From an uncultured Clostridia bacterium (GTDB lineage: Bacteria > Bacillota > Clostridia > Oscillospirales > Ruminococcaceae): DNA of 64,000 bases. The notes beneath the pieces are model-generated. The model did not search any database, was not told where the DNA came from, and saw only the letters and a list, made by a program, of their open reading frames with translations. Below are positions 43,006 to 51,821 of the stretch, in pieces. The translations under genes and the position numbers were made by a program. Each line of letters opens with the position of its first letter. The first letter of the stretch is position 1. Location of the stretch: contig CALCUE010000022.1 in NCBI GenBank assembly GCA_937906945.1, positions 1 to 64,000 on the forward strand, in the 5' to 3' direction.

Positions 43006-43661
43006 TTTGCCTCCCGCACGATCCGTTTCATATTTTCAATATCTTCAGCCAGCGTCAATTCCGAATTGTCGATAAAGATTGCGTCCTCGGCCTGGCGAAG
43101 AGGCGCCGCCGCCCTATGGCTGTCGTTATAATCCCGCAAAAGGACGTCCCGCAAAATTTCGTCATAATCAGCCTCCACGCCTTTCTCCCGAAGCTGTAAA
43201 AAGCGCCGTCTGGCTCGGATCTCCGGCGTTGCCGTCATAAAAATTTTCAGTTCCGCGTCGGGAAGCACCACCGTACCGATATCCCGTCCGTCCATGATGA
43301 CGTCCTGTTTCTCCGCCATGGCTCTCTGCTGTTCCAAAAGGAACTCCCGCACGACCGGAAGCGCCGAAACGTCCGACGCCGCCATAGAGACCTCCTCCGT
43401 CCGGATGAGGCCGGAAACGTCCTCTCCGTTGAGGAAAATACGCTGTTCGCCGTCCACAAAGCGCCATTCCTCCGAAATTTCCGGCAAAAGAGGCTCCACG
43501 TCCTCCACTTTGGACGGCGTTTTTCCCTTTCGCAGGACATAAAGGCCGATGGCCCGATACATAGCGCCCGTGTCCACGTAAAGAAATCCCAGTTCTTTGG
43601 CCACCGCTTTGGCGACCACACTCTTTCCGGCTCCGGCCGGTCCGTCTATCGCGACTTTCAT
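42996..43661 (-). CDS. cmk: (d)CMP kinase
   Basis: 221 residues, normal length. P-loop IDGPAGAGKSVVAK, YVDTGAMYRAIG (substrate binding), MDGRDIGTVVLPDAELKIFMTA, and RDYNDSHRAAAPLRQAEDAI. Phosphorylates CMP and dCMP. Cmk followed by rpsA is a very old conserved pair; here rpsA is the IspH fusion. GGAGG ribosome site upstream. Confidence 0.97.
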   Translation of the reverse strand: MKVAIDGPAGAGKSVVAKAVAKELGFLYVDTGAMYRAIGLYVLRKGKTPSKVEDVEPLLPEISEEWRFVDGEQRIFLNGEDVSGLIRTEEVSMAASDVSALPVVREFLLEQQRAMAEKQDVIMDGRDIGTVVLPDAELKIFMTATPEIRARRRFLQLREKGVEADYDEILRDVLLRDYNDSHRAAAPLRQAEDAIFIDNSELTLAEDIENMKRIVREAKCR

Positions 43662-43672
43662 GTTGTTCCTCC

Positions 43673-44923
43673 TTAAATAGCCGTTCCGGCGGCGTAGCCG
43701 GTGGAAAAGGCGATCTGAAGATTATAACCGCCGGTCTCGGCGTCCAGATCCAGCACTTCTCCGGCGAAATAGAGCCCCGGCACCAGTTTCGATTCCATGG
43801 TCTTGGGGTCGATTTCTTTCGTAGAAACACCGCCCGCCGTCACAATGGCGCTCTCCACCGGATCCAGTGCCGTCGGCGTCATCGAAAAGGCCTTGATGGT
43901 TCGGACAAGCGCCTGACGCTGTTCCTTCGTGATCTGATGGACCTTCGTTTCCGCCAAAATTCCGGAACGCTCCACAATATAGGGCACAAAACTCCTCGGC
44001 AGAAGCTCGTCCAGCGAATTGGCGAAATCCCGGTTCTGTTTTTCGGAAAAATCCCGCAAGATCCGGGCGTCCAACTCTTCGGCGGAAAGACCCGGTTTCC
44101 AGTCGATCTCCAACCGGTAGGTTTCCATGGGCTTTTCCATATAGGTGCTCGCTGTGAGCACCAAGGGGCCGGAAACGCCCTCGTGGGTCACCAACATCTC
44201 ACCCAGTTCCTCATAAAGAGGCTTCTTTTTGCCCGTTTCCCAAAGCCGCAGCGTCACGTTTTTAAGGGAAAGACCCGCCGCCTCGGAAAAGTCCTCCGCT
44301 GTCGAAATTCCCACCAAAGAGCCTCTCGGCTCCACAATGCTATGACCGGCCTGTCGGGCCAGTTCATAACCGTCTCCGGTGGAACCGGTGGCCGGATAGC
44401 TGAGGCCGCCGGTGGTGACGAGCACCTTTTGAGCACGGAAGAACCGACCGTCCTCGGTCAGAACACCGATGAGCACGCCATCCTCAAAAAGAAGCCGTTC
44501 GGCTCGTCCTTCCTCGATCGTAATATTCGGATTTTTAATAAAAAGCTGTAAAGCGTCGGCAATATCCATAGCCCGATCCGACTGGGGGAAAACCCTGCGT
44601 CCCCGCTCCGTTTTGAGCGCCACACCCAGCTTTTCAAAAAGCTCCATGGTGTTTTTCGGCGCGAAGCGGCTCACCGCGCTGAACAAAAAGCGGGGATTGC
44701 GCCGCACATGGCGAAAAAATTCCTCCGGTTCACAGTTGTTGGTCACGTTGCAGCGACCCTTACCGGTCACTAAAACCTTCCGGGCCGGTCGCTTGTTCCG
44801 TTCCAGAAGGAGCACTCTTTTTCCGTTTTGCGCGGCGTAACCGGCGGCCACACAACCGGCGGCGCCGGCGCCAACGATGATCACGTCATATTCAAAATCC
44901 TGCTTCATTGTCACTTTTTTCAT
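43673..44923 (-). CDS. HI0933/YhiN-family FAD-dependent oxidoreductase
   Basis: 416 residues. Rossmann motif VIIVGAGAAGCVAAGYAAQ (about 14-32), KVLVTGKGRCNVTN typical of the HI0933 family, VTTGGLSYPATGSTGDGY, and the C-terminal FAGEVLDLDAETGGYNLQIAFSTG. A cytoplasmic flavoprotein of uncertain substrate. GAGG precedes the ATG at 44923 by 3 bases; the next ATG (44908) is also possible. It overlaps the upstream regulator gene and is 11 bases from cmk: one operon. Confidence 0.9.
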   Translation of the reverse strand: MKKVTMKQDFEYDVIIVGAGAAGCVAAGYAAQNGKRVLLLERNKRPARKVLVTGKGRCNVTNNCEPEEFFRHVRRNPRFLFSAVSRFAPKNTMELFEKLGVALKTERGRRVFPQSDRAMDIADALQLFIKNPNITIEEGRAERLLFEDGVLIGVLTEDGRFFRAQKVLVTTGGLSYPATGSTGDGYELARQAGHSIVEPRGSLVGISTAEDFSEAAGLSLKNVTLRLWETGKKKPLYEELGEMLVTHEGVSGPLVLTASTYMEKPMETYRLEIDWKPGLSAEELDARILRDFSEKQNRDFANSLDELLPRSFVPYIVERSGILAETKVHQITKEQRQALVRTIKAFSMTPTALDPVESAIVTAGGVSTKEIDPKTMESKLVPGLYFAGEVLDLDAETGGYNLQIAFSTGYAAGTAI

Positions 44924-45767
44924 AGACCTCGTATTCTTCCCAAATTTGTTCCAGATGGCTGAACGTCGCCGAGATCTCGTTGCGGCGGCGAATGCCGATG
45001 GCGACGATGAGGGCGTTGATCAGCGAAAGCGGCGCCACCAGGGAATCGGCAAAGGAAGCCATGTCGCTTCGCGCCAGAAGGATGCGGTCGCTGTACTCAA
45101 TGATCGGCGCGCTGTGGCTGTCCGTCAAAGCGATGACCGTGGCTCCCTTGTCGTGGGCATATTTGGCCGCCTTGATGGTCCGTTTACTGTACCTCGGGAA
45201 GGTAATGGCAATAAAGACATCGCCCTCCCCGATGTTCATGATCTGCTCGAACACCTCGCTGGTGCTCGAGGTGGCAATGTTACGCACGTTGTCAAAAATC
45301 TTATAAAAATAGAAACTCAAAAAGCTGGCTAACGAGGCGGAACTCCGCACACCGAGGATGTAGATGTGTTTCGCCCCGACAATGGCGTCCGCCACCTTGT
45401 TGAACTCGTCCATGGAGGTATCCTCCAACGTCCGGCGGATCTTTTCGATATCCATATTGAGGACCTTGGTCAGGACGTCGGCGTTGCTCATCCGGTCACT
45501 GGTGATCTCAATGCGCTGAACCGTGGTCAGCTTGTTGCGGATCATCTCCTGCAAAGCGTGCTGCAATTCCGGATAGCCGTCATACCCCAGCTCCGAGGCG
45601 AAACGGACCACCGTCGATTCGGAAACGCCCACCGATTCGCCCAACCTGGCCGCCGTCATAAAGGCCGCTTTGTCGTAATGTTCCAAAATAAAATTTCCTA
45701 TACGTTTTTGTCCCTTGGAAAAGCCGTGCATGCTTTCCGAGATTCTATGCAAAAAGTCTTTGCTCAT
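44892..45767 (-). CDS. MurR/RpiR-family transcriptional regulator
   Basis: 291 residues. N-terminal RpiR HTH (about 1-75; FSKGQKRIGNFILEHYDKAAFMT, ESTVVRFASELGYDGYPE), C-terminal SIS sugar-phosphate-binding domain (about 125-255; IYILGVRSSASLASF, FIAITFPRYSKRTIKA). Regulates genes in response to phosphosugars; the first gene of the operon with the flavoprotein, cmk and ispH-rpsA, so it may be autoregulatory. Its role with these housekeeping genes is unclear. Confidence 0.92.
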   Translation of the reverse strand: MSKDFLHRISESMHGFSKGQKRIGNFILEHYDKAAFMTAARLGESVGVSESTVVRFASELGYDGYPELQHALQEMIRNKLTTVQRIEITSDRMSNADVLTKVLNMDIEKIRRTLEDTSMDEFNKVADAIVGAKHIYILGVRSSASLASFLSFYFYKIFDNVRNIATSSTSEVFEQIMNIGEGDVFIAITFPRYSKRTIKAAKYAHDKGATVIALTDSHSAPIIEYSDRILLARSDMASFADSLVAPLSLINALIVAIGIRRRNEISATFSHLEQIWEEYEVYEKSDNEAGF

Positions 45768-45808
45768 CTTTCATCCTCCGACTTTCAAATTTCCTTGCTA
45801 TAACTTTC

Positions 45809-45837
45809 ATAATAGCATTGTTTCCTGCAAAATTCAA
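45809..45837 (-). promoter_or_regulatory. Promoter of rpiR-cmk-ispH operon
   Basis: Minus strand TTGAAT, 17-base spacer, TATTAT, about 35 bases before the regulator start codon. Confidence 0.7.
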
Positions 45838-45965
45838 GGGCGCTTTCCGCTTTTCCCCTTCCTTTTGCAATTTCCGCAAGATTTTGCCACCTTTTCCGTC
45901 AGAAATTCATTCTTCCTTTTTTCATCGTTCCTTCATAAAAATGCAGGAGATTTTTTCTTCTCTAT

Positions 45966-46721
45966 TCATTTTTTCAACGAGTGCTGTCGTCCTTCGTGGT
46001 CCATGGTGTAGTTTTCCGTATAAATCAGCTCCGAAACGGGGACAAACGAAAATCCCTGTTGCTCCAGGATCTCCAGAATCCGCGGAAGCGCCTCGGCGGT
46101 ATTCTCTTTCCCGACGTGGAACAGAAGGATACTGCCGTTTCGGACGTTCTTCGTCACCGCTTCTACCATTTCCCCGGCGCTTTTGTCCTGCCAATCCCGA
46201 CTGTCCACGTCCCATTGAATGGTCGTAAAGCCTTCCTCCGCCGCCGTTTTCACCACTGTGTTGTTATAGGCGCCGCTCGGCGCCCGGAACAGCGCCACCG
46301 AACCGCCGCCGGCCTTTTTGATCCGTTCCCTTGAACGGCGCAGTTCCTCCCTCACCGCTTCCTCCGAAAGTCCGGTCATGTCCGGATGGGTGTTGCTGTG
46401 GGAACCGATCTCGTGCCCGGCGCTCCCGATCGCTTTGATGGCGTCGGGATTATCCTCGGCCCATTGTCCCACGGCAAAAAACGTCGCCCTGGCACCGTGC
46501 GCCTCCAGCGTCTTCAAAATCTCCGGCAGATTTTCCGGATCCCACGCGCAGTTAAAGGTGACGGCCACCTTCTTTTCGTCGGTCTCCACCGAATAAATAG
46601 GCAAAAGCCGCTCGCCTTCCCCCAGTGCCACCAACCGAAGCACATAAATGACCGTCACCGCCAGAATGAACGCTCCCGTCGCCAAGATCCAACCGGGATG
46701 GTATCCTTTTTCTTTTTCCAT
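45966..46721 (-). CDS. PdaB-like polysaccharide deacetylase
   Basis: 251 residues. N-terminal membrane anchor (about 11-31), NodB domain (about 50-235): VAVTFNCAWDPENLP at the motif 1 position, SHSNTHPDM (metal His pair), FRAPSGAYNN, LLFHVG. In motif 1 the usual catalytic Asp is Asn (TFN for TFD) and the metal Asp is missing. This NCAW form may be general in this clostridial clade, so it may not mean loss of activity. Related PdaB acts in spore cortex formation. Start at 46721 from AAAGGAGG, whose first part lies in a 14-bp hairpin. Confidence 0.85.
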   Translation of the reverse strand: MEKEKGYHPGWILATGAFILAVTVIYVLRLVALGEGERLLPIYSVETDEKKVAVTFNCAWDPENLPEILKTLEAHGARATFFAVGQWAEDNPDAIKAIGSAGHEIGSHSNTHPDMTGLSEEAVREELRRSRERIKKAGGGSVALFRAPSGAYNNTVVKTAAEEGFTTIQWDVDSRDWQDKSAGEMVEAVTKNVRNGSILLFHVGKENTAEALPRILEILEQQGFSFVPVSELIYTENYTMDHEGRQHSLKK

Positions 46722-46733
46722 GACTAAAAGCCT

Positions 46734-46765
46734 CCTTTTCCTCTCATTTTTATGAGAGGAAAAGG
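46734..46765 (-). promoter_or_regulatory. Perfect 14-bp inverted repeat in the deacetylase leader
   Basis: CCTTTTCCTCTCAT (46734-46747) pairs with its complement at 46752-46765 around TTTT. Its promoter-distal end includes the AAGG of the AAGGAGG ribosome site (46731-46737), so folding would hide that site. Confidence 0.6.
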
Positions 46766-46780
46766 AAAAGAAGACATAAA

Positions 46781-46812
46781 AACGCCCCGGCAAAGCCGGG
46801 GCGTTCGTTCTT
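46781..46812 (-). terminator. Terminator of liv operon
   Basis: AACGCCCCGGC (46781-46791) pairs with GCCGGGGCGTT (46795-46805); minus-strand U-run AAAAA complement follows. Confidence 0.85.
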
Positions 46813-46815
46813 TTT

Positions 46816-47529
46816 TTAACCGCCGAGATAGGCTCTTTTGACCGACGGGTCGGAAAGCATTTCTTTGGCGTTGCCTTCCATGACGATCTTTCCGGTTTCC
46901 AGAACGTAAGCTCTGTCCGCGATGGAAAGGGCCATTTTGGCGTTCTGCTCGACCAGAAGAATGGTCGTTCCGGCGTCGTTCAGTTCTTTGATGATATCAA
47001 AGATCTGCTGCACCAGAAGCGGAGAAAGACCCATGGACGGCTCGTCCAGCATCATCAGCTTCGGGCGGGACATCAAAGCCCGGCCCATGGCCAACATCTG
47101 CTGTTCGCCGCCGGAAAGGGTTCCGGCGACCTGTTTTTCTCTCTCTTTCAGACGGGGAAAACGTTCAAAAACATTCTCCATACTGGCCTTTACCTCGGAT
47201 TTGGGACGGGTGTAAGCGCCCATTTCCAGGTTTTCTTTGACGGTCAGCTGCTGGAAAATGCGGCGGCCTTCCGGAACGTGGGCAATTCCCATGGAAATCA
47301 GCTTGTGCGGCGGAATATGGCTAATGCTGTTTCCCTCGAAATCAATGGAGCCGGAATGGCTGTGAAGGATGCCGGAGACCGTCTTCAGCGTGGTGGATTT
47401 TCCGGCGCCGTTGGCGCCGATCAGGGTGACGATCTCTCCTTCGTTGACCTCAAAGGAAATGCCTTTGATGGCATGGATCGCGCCGTAATAGACGTTGATG
47501 TCCTCTACTTTCAGTAACGGTTCACTCAT
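46816..47529 (-). CDS. livF: Branched-chain amino acid ABC transporter ATPase LivF
   Basis: 237 residues. Walker A GANGAGKST, signature LSGGEQQMLAMGRAL, Walker B LMMLDEPSMGL; FQQLTVKENLEMG after the Q-loop region is characteristic of LivF. Partner of LivG in the Leu/Ile/Val importer. Last gene of livKHMGF; 12-base gap to livG. Confidence 0.95.
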   Translation of the reverse strand: MSEPLLKVEDINVYYGAIHAIKGISFEVNEGEIVTLIGANGAGKSTTLKTVSGILHSHSGSIDFEGNSISHIPPHKLISMGIAHVPEGRRIFQQLTVKENLEMGAYTRPKSEVKASMENVFERFPRLKEREKQVAGTLSGGEQQMLAMGRALMSRPKLMMLDEPSMGLSPLLVQQIFDIIKELNDAGTTILLVEQNAKMALSIADRAYVLETGKIVMEGNAKEMLSDPSVKRAYLGG

Positions 47530-47541
47530 AACGGCGCCTCC

Positions 47542-48381
47542 TTATTCTTCGTCCTGCTGCTGACCGAGGTAAGCCTCGATGACAACCGGGTTATTTTTGA
47601 TCTCTTCCGGACTTCCTTTGGCGATGATCTTGCCGAAGTTCAGAACGCAGATTCCGTCGCAGACGCCCATGACAAGGCTCATATCATGCTCAATGAGCAG
47701 AATGGCGATATGGAAGGTGTCACGGATCTTGCGGATGTTTTCCATCAGTTCCGCCGTTTCCGCCGGGTTCATGCCGGCTGCCGGTTCGTCCAAAAGAAGC
47801 AGGGACGGATTGGTGGCGAGGGCACGCAGGATCTCGACCCGGCGCTGCGCGCCGTAGGGCAGAGAACCGGCTTTGGCGTCGGCCAGATGCTGCATATCAA
47901 AGATGGAAAGAAGCTCCATGGCTCTTTCCTTGGCGGCCTTTTCCTCTTTCCAATAGGAAGGAAGGCGGAAAATGCTGGCCGCGAGGCCGTAATGCATGGA
48001 GGTATTCATGGCGGCGATGATGTTGTCCATAACCGAAAGGTTATTGAAAAGCCGGATGTTCTGGAAGGTACGGGCGATACCGGCTTTGGAAAGCTCCACC
48101 GTGCTCATGCCCTTGGTGTCCTTGCCGTTCAGAAGGATCATACCGGTGGTCGGCTCGTAAACACGGGTCAAAAGGTTAAAAACCGTCGTTTTACCGGCGC
48201 CGTTGGGGCCGATAAGACCGGTGATCTCGGTAGGTCCGATGGTGATACTGAAATCATCCACCGCGTGAAGACCACCGAAAACGATGCCGAGATGACGGCA
48301 TTCCAACGCCGGCATTTTGCCGATATCTCTCTCCAGAAGTTTGGTGTCGGAAGGAGCGATGACTAATTTCGACTGATCCAT
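47542..48381 (-). CDS. livG: Branched-chain amino acid ABC transporter ATPase LivG
   Basis: 279 residues with an N-terminal extension of about 20 residues. Walker A GPNGAGKTT, LPYGAQRRVEILRAL (the LivG form of the signature), Walker B LLLLDEPAAGMNPAE. Start codon overlaps the livM stop (TAATG), so translation is coupled. Confidence 0.95.
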   Translation of the reverse strand: MDQSKLVIAPSDTKLLERDIGKMPALECRHLGIVFGGLHAVDDFSITIGPTEITGLIGPNGAGKTTVFNLLTRVYEPTTGMILLNGKDTKGMSTVELSKAGIARTFQNIRLFNNLSVMDNIIAAMNTSMHYGLAASIFRLPSYWKEEKAAKERAMELLSIFDMQHLADAKAGSLPYGAQRRVEILRALATNPSLLLLDEPAAGMNPAETAELMENIRKIRDTFHIAILLIEHDMSLVMGVCDGICVLNFGKIIAKGSPEEIKNNPVVIEAYLGQQQDEE

Positions 48382-49403
48382 TATTCTTCCTCCTTTCCGG
48401 CCTGATCTTTCTTTTTCAGCAAATTGCGAAGCCGTTTGACGGGGTTCACTTTATCCGCCACAGCCTGGATCGCCGGGTTGTGGGAAATGAGCATGACAAG
48501 AATGAGCACCACCGCATAGACGAGCATCCGGTAATCGCCGAATTCACGGAACGCCTCGGGAAGCACACGGAGGATGACCGCCGCGGCAACGGAGCCGCCG
48601 ACGGAACCCATGCCGCCGAGAACGACCATGACAAGGATCTCGATGGACATATTGTAGTCAAAGCTGACCGCTTTGATGTTGGCAAAGTTGTGACCGTAAA
48701 GGGCACCGGCGGCACCGGCAAAGAACGCGGCGATGATAAAGACCGCCAGTTTGAAGTAGGTGACGTTGATGCCGATGGATTCCGCCGCGATGCGGTTGTC
48801 ACGGATGGCCATGATGGCCCGACCATGACGGGACTTTTTGAGGTTCATCATCACGACGACCGTGATGAGAACAATGATGATAGCATAGGGAAGCAGAGCC
48901 TTGGAATCGGAAAAGATCGCGCTGGTATCCAAACCACGGGCGCCGCCGGTGATCTCAAGGTTCGTGATGATGGATTTAATGATCTCACAGCAGGCCAAAG
49001 TTACGATGGCCAGATAGTCGCCTTTGAGTCGAAGGGCCGGAAGGCCGACGATGAAGCCGAAAACGGCGGCGACGATACCGCCGACGATCATGGAAAGCGG
49101 AACTCTCGCGAACATCGGGAGCTTGTCCGCCAAAGCGATGGAAACAAGACAGCCGGAGAACAGACCGACGGACATAAAGCCCGCGTGTCCGAGAGAAAGC
49201 TCACCCAGAAGACCGACGACAAGGTTCAGCGAAACGGCCAGAACGACATAGACGGAAACGGAGATCAGCATGTTGGAGATCTGCCGGGAAAGACTTCCCG
49301 TGTAAAGAAGCACGGCAATGATCACATAGCCCAAAGCCACAAGGCCAAGGGTCAGAAAGTCACGATTGAGGTTCAGTTTCTTTTTTTCTTTCATCTCAAT
49401 CAC
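48381..49403 (-). CDS. livM: Branched-chain amino acid ABC transporter permease LivM
   Basis: 340 residues, about ten membrane segments. LSLGHAGFMSVGLFSG, LPALRLKGDYLAIVTLA and GGMGSVGG are LivM signatures. I place the start at GTG 49403, 5 bases after GGAG and overlapping the livH stop as GTGA; the ATG three codons later is 14 bases from the ribosome site. Works with LivH as the membrane pore. Confidence 0.93.
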   Translation of the reverse strand: MIEMKEKKKLNLNRDFLTLGLVALGYVIIAVLLYTGSLSRQISNMLISVSVYVVLAVSLNLVVGLLGELSLGHAGFMSVGLFSGCLVSIALADKLPMFARVPLSMIVGGIVAAVFGFIVGLPALRLKGDYLAIVTLACCEIIKSIITNLEITGGARGLDTSAIFSDSKALLPYAIIIVLITVVVMMNLKKSRHGRAIMAIRDNRIAAESIGINVTYFKLAVFIIAAFFAGAAGALYGHNFANIKAVSFDYNMSIEILVMVVLGGMGSVGGSVAAAVILRVLPEAFREFGDYRMLVYAVVLILVMLISHNPAIQAVADKVNPVKRLRNLLKKKDQAGKEEE

Positions 49404-50278
49404 ACTTTCTCCGAGATCGGTTTTCCGATCAGGCCGGTAGGTTTCACAACAAGAACGATGATCAGTACGGCAAAGACGATGGCGTTGGCCCAAAGCGGCG
49501 AAATATAGACCTTCGAGAACTGCTCGATGAGGCCCAGCGTGATGCCGCCGAGCATGGCGCCCGGAAGGGAACCGATACCGCCGAACACGGCCGCCGTAAA
49601 GGCTTTGATGCCGGGCATGGAACCGGTAGTCGGACGGATGAAGATGTACGTCGCGCCATAGAAAGTGCTGGCGACGGCGGCCAAAGCGGAACCGATGGCG
49701 AACGTGATGGTGATGGTCTTGTTGACGTCAATGCCCATCAAAGAAGCCGCCGCTTTGTCCTCGGAGACCGCCCGCATGGCTTTACCGATTTTGGTATTAT
49801 TGATGAAGATCGTAAGACCGACCATGATTACGGCCGTTACCACAAGCGTCAGAACGCTGATGCCATCGACGGTGACACCGGCGATGGTAACGCTCGGAAG
49901 CCCGCTGATCGTCGGATAGGCCATTTGTTCCGAACCGAAGATCAGAAGGGCGATATTCTGGAGAAAATAGCTGACGCCGATGGCGGTGATCAGGACCGCG
50001 AGAGACGGCGCCGACCGAAGAGGTTTATAGGCCAGCCGCTCAATGAGTACACCGAGCAGGGAGCATACCACGACGCTCAGGAGAATCCCGAGGATCGGAG
50101 GAAGTCCCATAGTCATTACCCCTACGATAGCCGTATACGCTCCGATCATGATGATGTCGCCGTGGGCAAAGTTCAGCATTTTCGCGATACCGTAAACCAT
50201 CGAATAACCCAGCGCGATGAGCGCGTAGATACTGCCGAGGTTCAGGCCGCTGATTAGCGTCCGTATAAAATCAGTCAT
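49400..50278 (-). CDS. livH: Branched-chain amino acid ABC transporter permease LivH
   Basis: 292 residues, about eight membrane segments. N-terminal GLNLGSIYALIALGYSMVYGIAKMLNFAHGDI is diagnostic of LivH; VFGGIGSLPGAMLGG near the C terminus. Ends overlapping livM. A GC-rich hairpin separates it from livK, and its own ribosome site is weak. Confidence 0.95.
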   Translation of the reverse strand: MTDFIRTLISGLNLGSIYALIALGYSMVYGIAKMLNFAHGDIIMIGAYTAIVGVMTMGLPPILGILLSVVVCSLLGVLIERLAYKPLRSAPSLAVLITAIGVSYFLQNIALLIFGSEQMAYPTISGLPSVTIAGVTVDGISVLTLVVTAVIMVGLTIFINNTKIGKAMRAVSEDKAAASLMGIDVNKTITITFAIGSALAAVASTFYGATYIFIRPTTGSMPGIKAFTAAVFGGIGSLPGAMLGGITLGLIEQFSKVYISPLWANAIVFAVLIIVLVVKPTGLIGKPISEKV

Positions 50279-50301
50279 AACACAATTCCCTTTTTAACCG
50301 A

Positions 50302-50335
50302 CCGTATCCCGCGCGAAAAATCGCGCGGGACCGGT
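50302..50335 (-). promoter_or_regulatory. Stem-loop between livK and livH
   Basis: TCCCGCGCGA (50307-50316) pairs with TCGCGCGGGA (50321-50330), extended by GACCG/CGGTC. No U-run; likely a 3' stabiliser that keeps livK mRNA more abundant than the permease genes. Confidence 0.65.
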
Positions 50336-50364
50336 CGAAAAATTATTTCGTTGTTAATGTGCGA

Positions 50365-51531
50365 TCAGGCACCGAACATAGCGCCGACACCGTCTTTGTA
50401 GATGATGGCAAGAGCGGCTTTGGCGGTGTTGCCGTCGTCGGTCCAGGTCATCGTACCGGTGACGCCTTTATATTCGAGTTTGAGGATCTGGTTGATCATT
50501 TCAGCCTCGGTGATGTCAGCGGCATTGGTGATACCGGCGTTCTCAACGAGGGCTTTGATGATGTAAACAGCGTCATAACCACCGGCGGCGAACTGGTCCG
50601 GGGTCGCGCCTTTGTTGGCATCCTGGTAAGCTTTAACGAAGGACTGTACCTGTTCGTCGGGGTTATCAGCGGCGAAAGGAGTGAGCATCAAAACGTTATC
50701 CGCGGTCTTAGGAGCCTGTTCCACTTTGCCGACGATACCGTCAAGGCCATCAGCGCCGAAGAAGAAAACGTCGTCGCCGAATTTGGCGTCAGCGGTGCCG
50801 TTCTTGGCCTGGCTGAGGAAGGTGGAAGCTTCAGCCGCGTAGATCGGCATGAAGATAACTTTGGCGCCGCAGCTTACAAGAGCGTTGATCTGGGTCTCGA
50901 AGCTGGTGTTGGTGTCGCCGGTGAAGGACTGAACTTCAACGATGTTTACGCCGATTTTTTCGCATTCGGCTTTGAAGCTCTCATAAAGGCCGATGGAATA
51001 GTCGATATCGCTCTGATAGAAGACGCCGACTTCGGTGGCCATGTTGTTGTCTTTGATGTAGTCCGCGGCGGCAACGCCCTGGAAGGAGTCGAAGAAGCAG
51101 ACACGGTAGGCGGCGTCGTTGGTGGCGATGCAGCCATCAGCGGAAGCGGAAGCGGAAATCAAGAACATATCGTCCGCTTCGGCAGCGGCGGTGATGGAAG
51201 CGTTCTCACCGGAGAAAACACCGGAAAGGGAGACGTCCATGCCCCAGTCGATCAGTTTGCCGTATGCGCTGACGGCGGAGTCCGGATCGCCCTGAGAATC
51301 CTGGAAGTTGAGGTCGATCTTCATGCCGTTGATGCCGCCGGCTGCGTTGATCTCTTCAGCCGCGATCTTGGCGCCGTTATAAACGGAAGTGCCGTAGTTG
51401 GCGTAGTCACCGGTCAGAGGGCCGATACCGCCGATTTTGATGACGCCCTCTTCTGAGGCGCCGTTGTTTCCGCAGGCCGCGAAGCAAAATACCATAACGG
51501 CCGCTACTACAAATGCAAGTACCTTTTTCAT
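50365..51531 (-). CDS. livK: Branched-chain amino acid-binding lipoprotein LivK
   Basis: 388 residues. Lipoprotein signal with lipobox FCFAAC (Cys20), then a type I periplasmic-binding fold (IKIGGIGPLTGDYANYG, KIAAEEINAAGGINGMKIDL, GVFSGENASITAAAEA). Captures Leu/Ile/Val or related amino acids outside the membrane for LivHMGF. Start at 51531 after AAAGGAG. A terminator-like hairpin lies 50 bases upstream. Confidence 0.95.
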   Translation of the reverse strand: MKKVLAFVVAAVMVFCFAACGNNGASEEGVIKIGGIGPLTGDYANYGTSVYNGAKIAAEEINAAGGINGMKIDLNFQDSQGDPDSAVSAYGKLIDWGMDVSLSGVFSGENASITAAAEADDMFLISASASADGCIATNDAAYRVCFFDSFQGVAAADYIKDNNMATEVGVFYQSDIDYSIGLYESFKAECEKIGVNIVEVQSFTGDTNTSFETQINALVSCGAKVIFMPIYAAEASTFLSQAKNGTADAKFGDDVFFFGADGLDGIVGKVEQAPKTADNVLMLTPFAADNPDEQVQSFVKAYQDANKGATPDQFAAGGYDAVYIIKALVENAGITNAADITEAEMINQILKLEYKGVTGTMTWTDDGNTAKAALAIIYKDGVGAMFGA

Positions 51532-51575
51532 TTTTCTGTTCTCCTTTTGTTTTATTTGGAAAAAAGATTTTTCTA

Positions 51576-51620
51576 TATTAAAAAGCGGTTCCATGCGTTA
51601 GGTGGAACCGCTTTTAATAT
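51576..51620 (-). terminator. Terminator or attenuator between small ORF and livK
   Basis: Minus strand ATATTAAAAGCGGTTCCA pairs with TGGAACCGCTTTTTAATAT (one bulged T) around a 9-base loop, followed by AGAAAAATC. Transcripts from the promoter at 51822-51850 must cross it to reach livK. I found no separate promoter for livK. Confidence 0.75.
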
Positions 51621-51648
51621 CAGCAATTATATCGTCCAGCCCAATGCA

Positions 51649-51789
51649 TTATGCTCTGCTTTTTCTTCTAATAACAATAATGTTAAGTACAAGTACATGG
51701 CATACGAGCGCAATTAGGCCAAGAAGGGTAACGGAAAAAGACTCTGCCATCGCAAAGTTCATCATGTTGTTCATGAACGCTGCCATCAT
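51649..51789 (-). CDS. 46-residue Met-rich membrane peptide or leader peptide
   Basis: Codes a 46-residue peptide: six Met among the first 14 residues, then one membrane helix (about 19-40) dominated by Leu, Val and Ile, then RRKSRA. A strong AGGGGAGGG site lies about 8 bases upstream of the first ATG (51789; a second ATG follows directly) and a near-consensus promoter precedes it. The stop is about 30 bases before the hairpin in front of livK. It could be a small membrane partner of the Liv transporter, or a leader whose Leu/Ile/Val codons sense supply. No family recognised; no clear antiterminator found. Confidence 0.6.
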   Translation of the reverse strand: MMAAFMNNMMNFAMAESFSVTLLGLIALVCHVLVLNIIVIRRKSRA

Positions 51790-51821
51790 GTCTTTTCCCT
51801 CCCCTTTGAAATATTGTCCTT

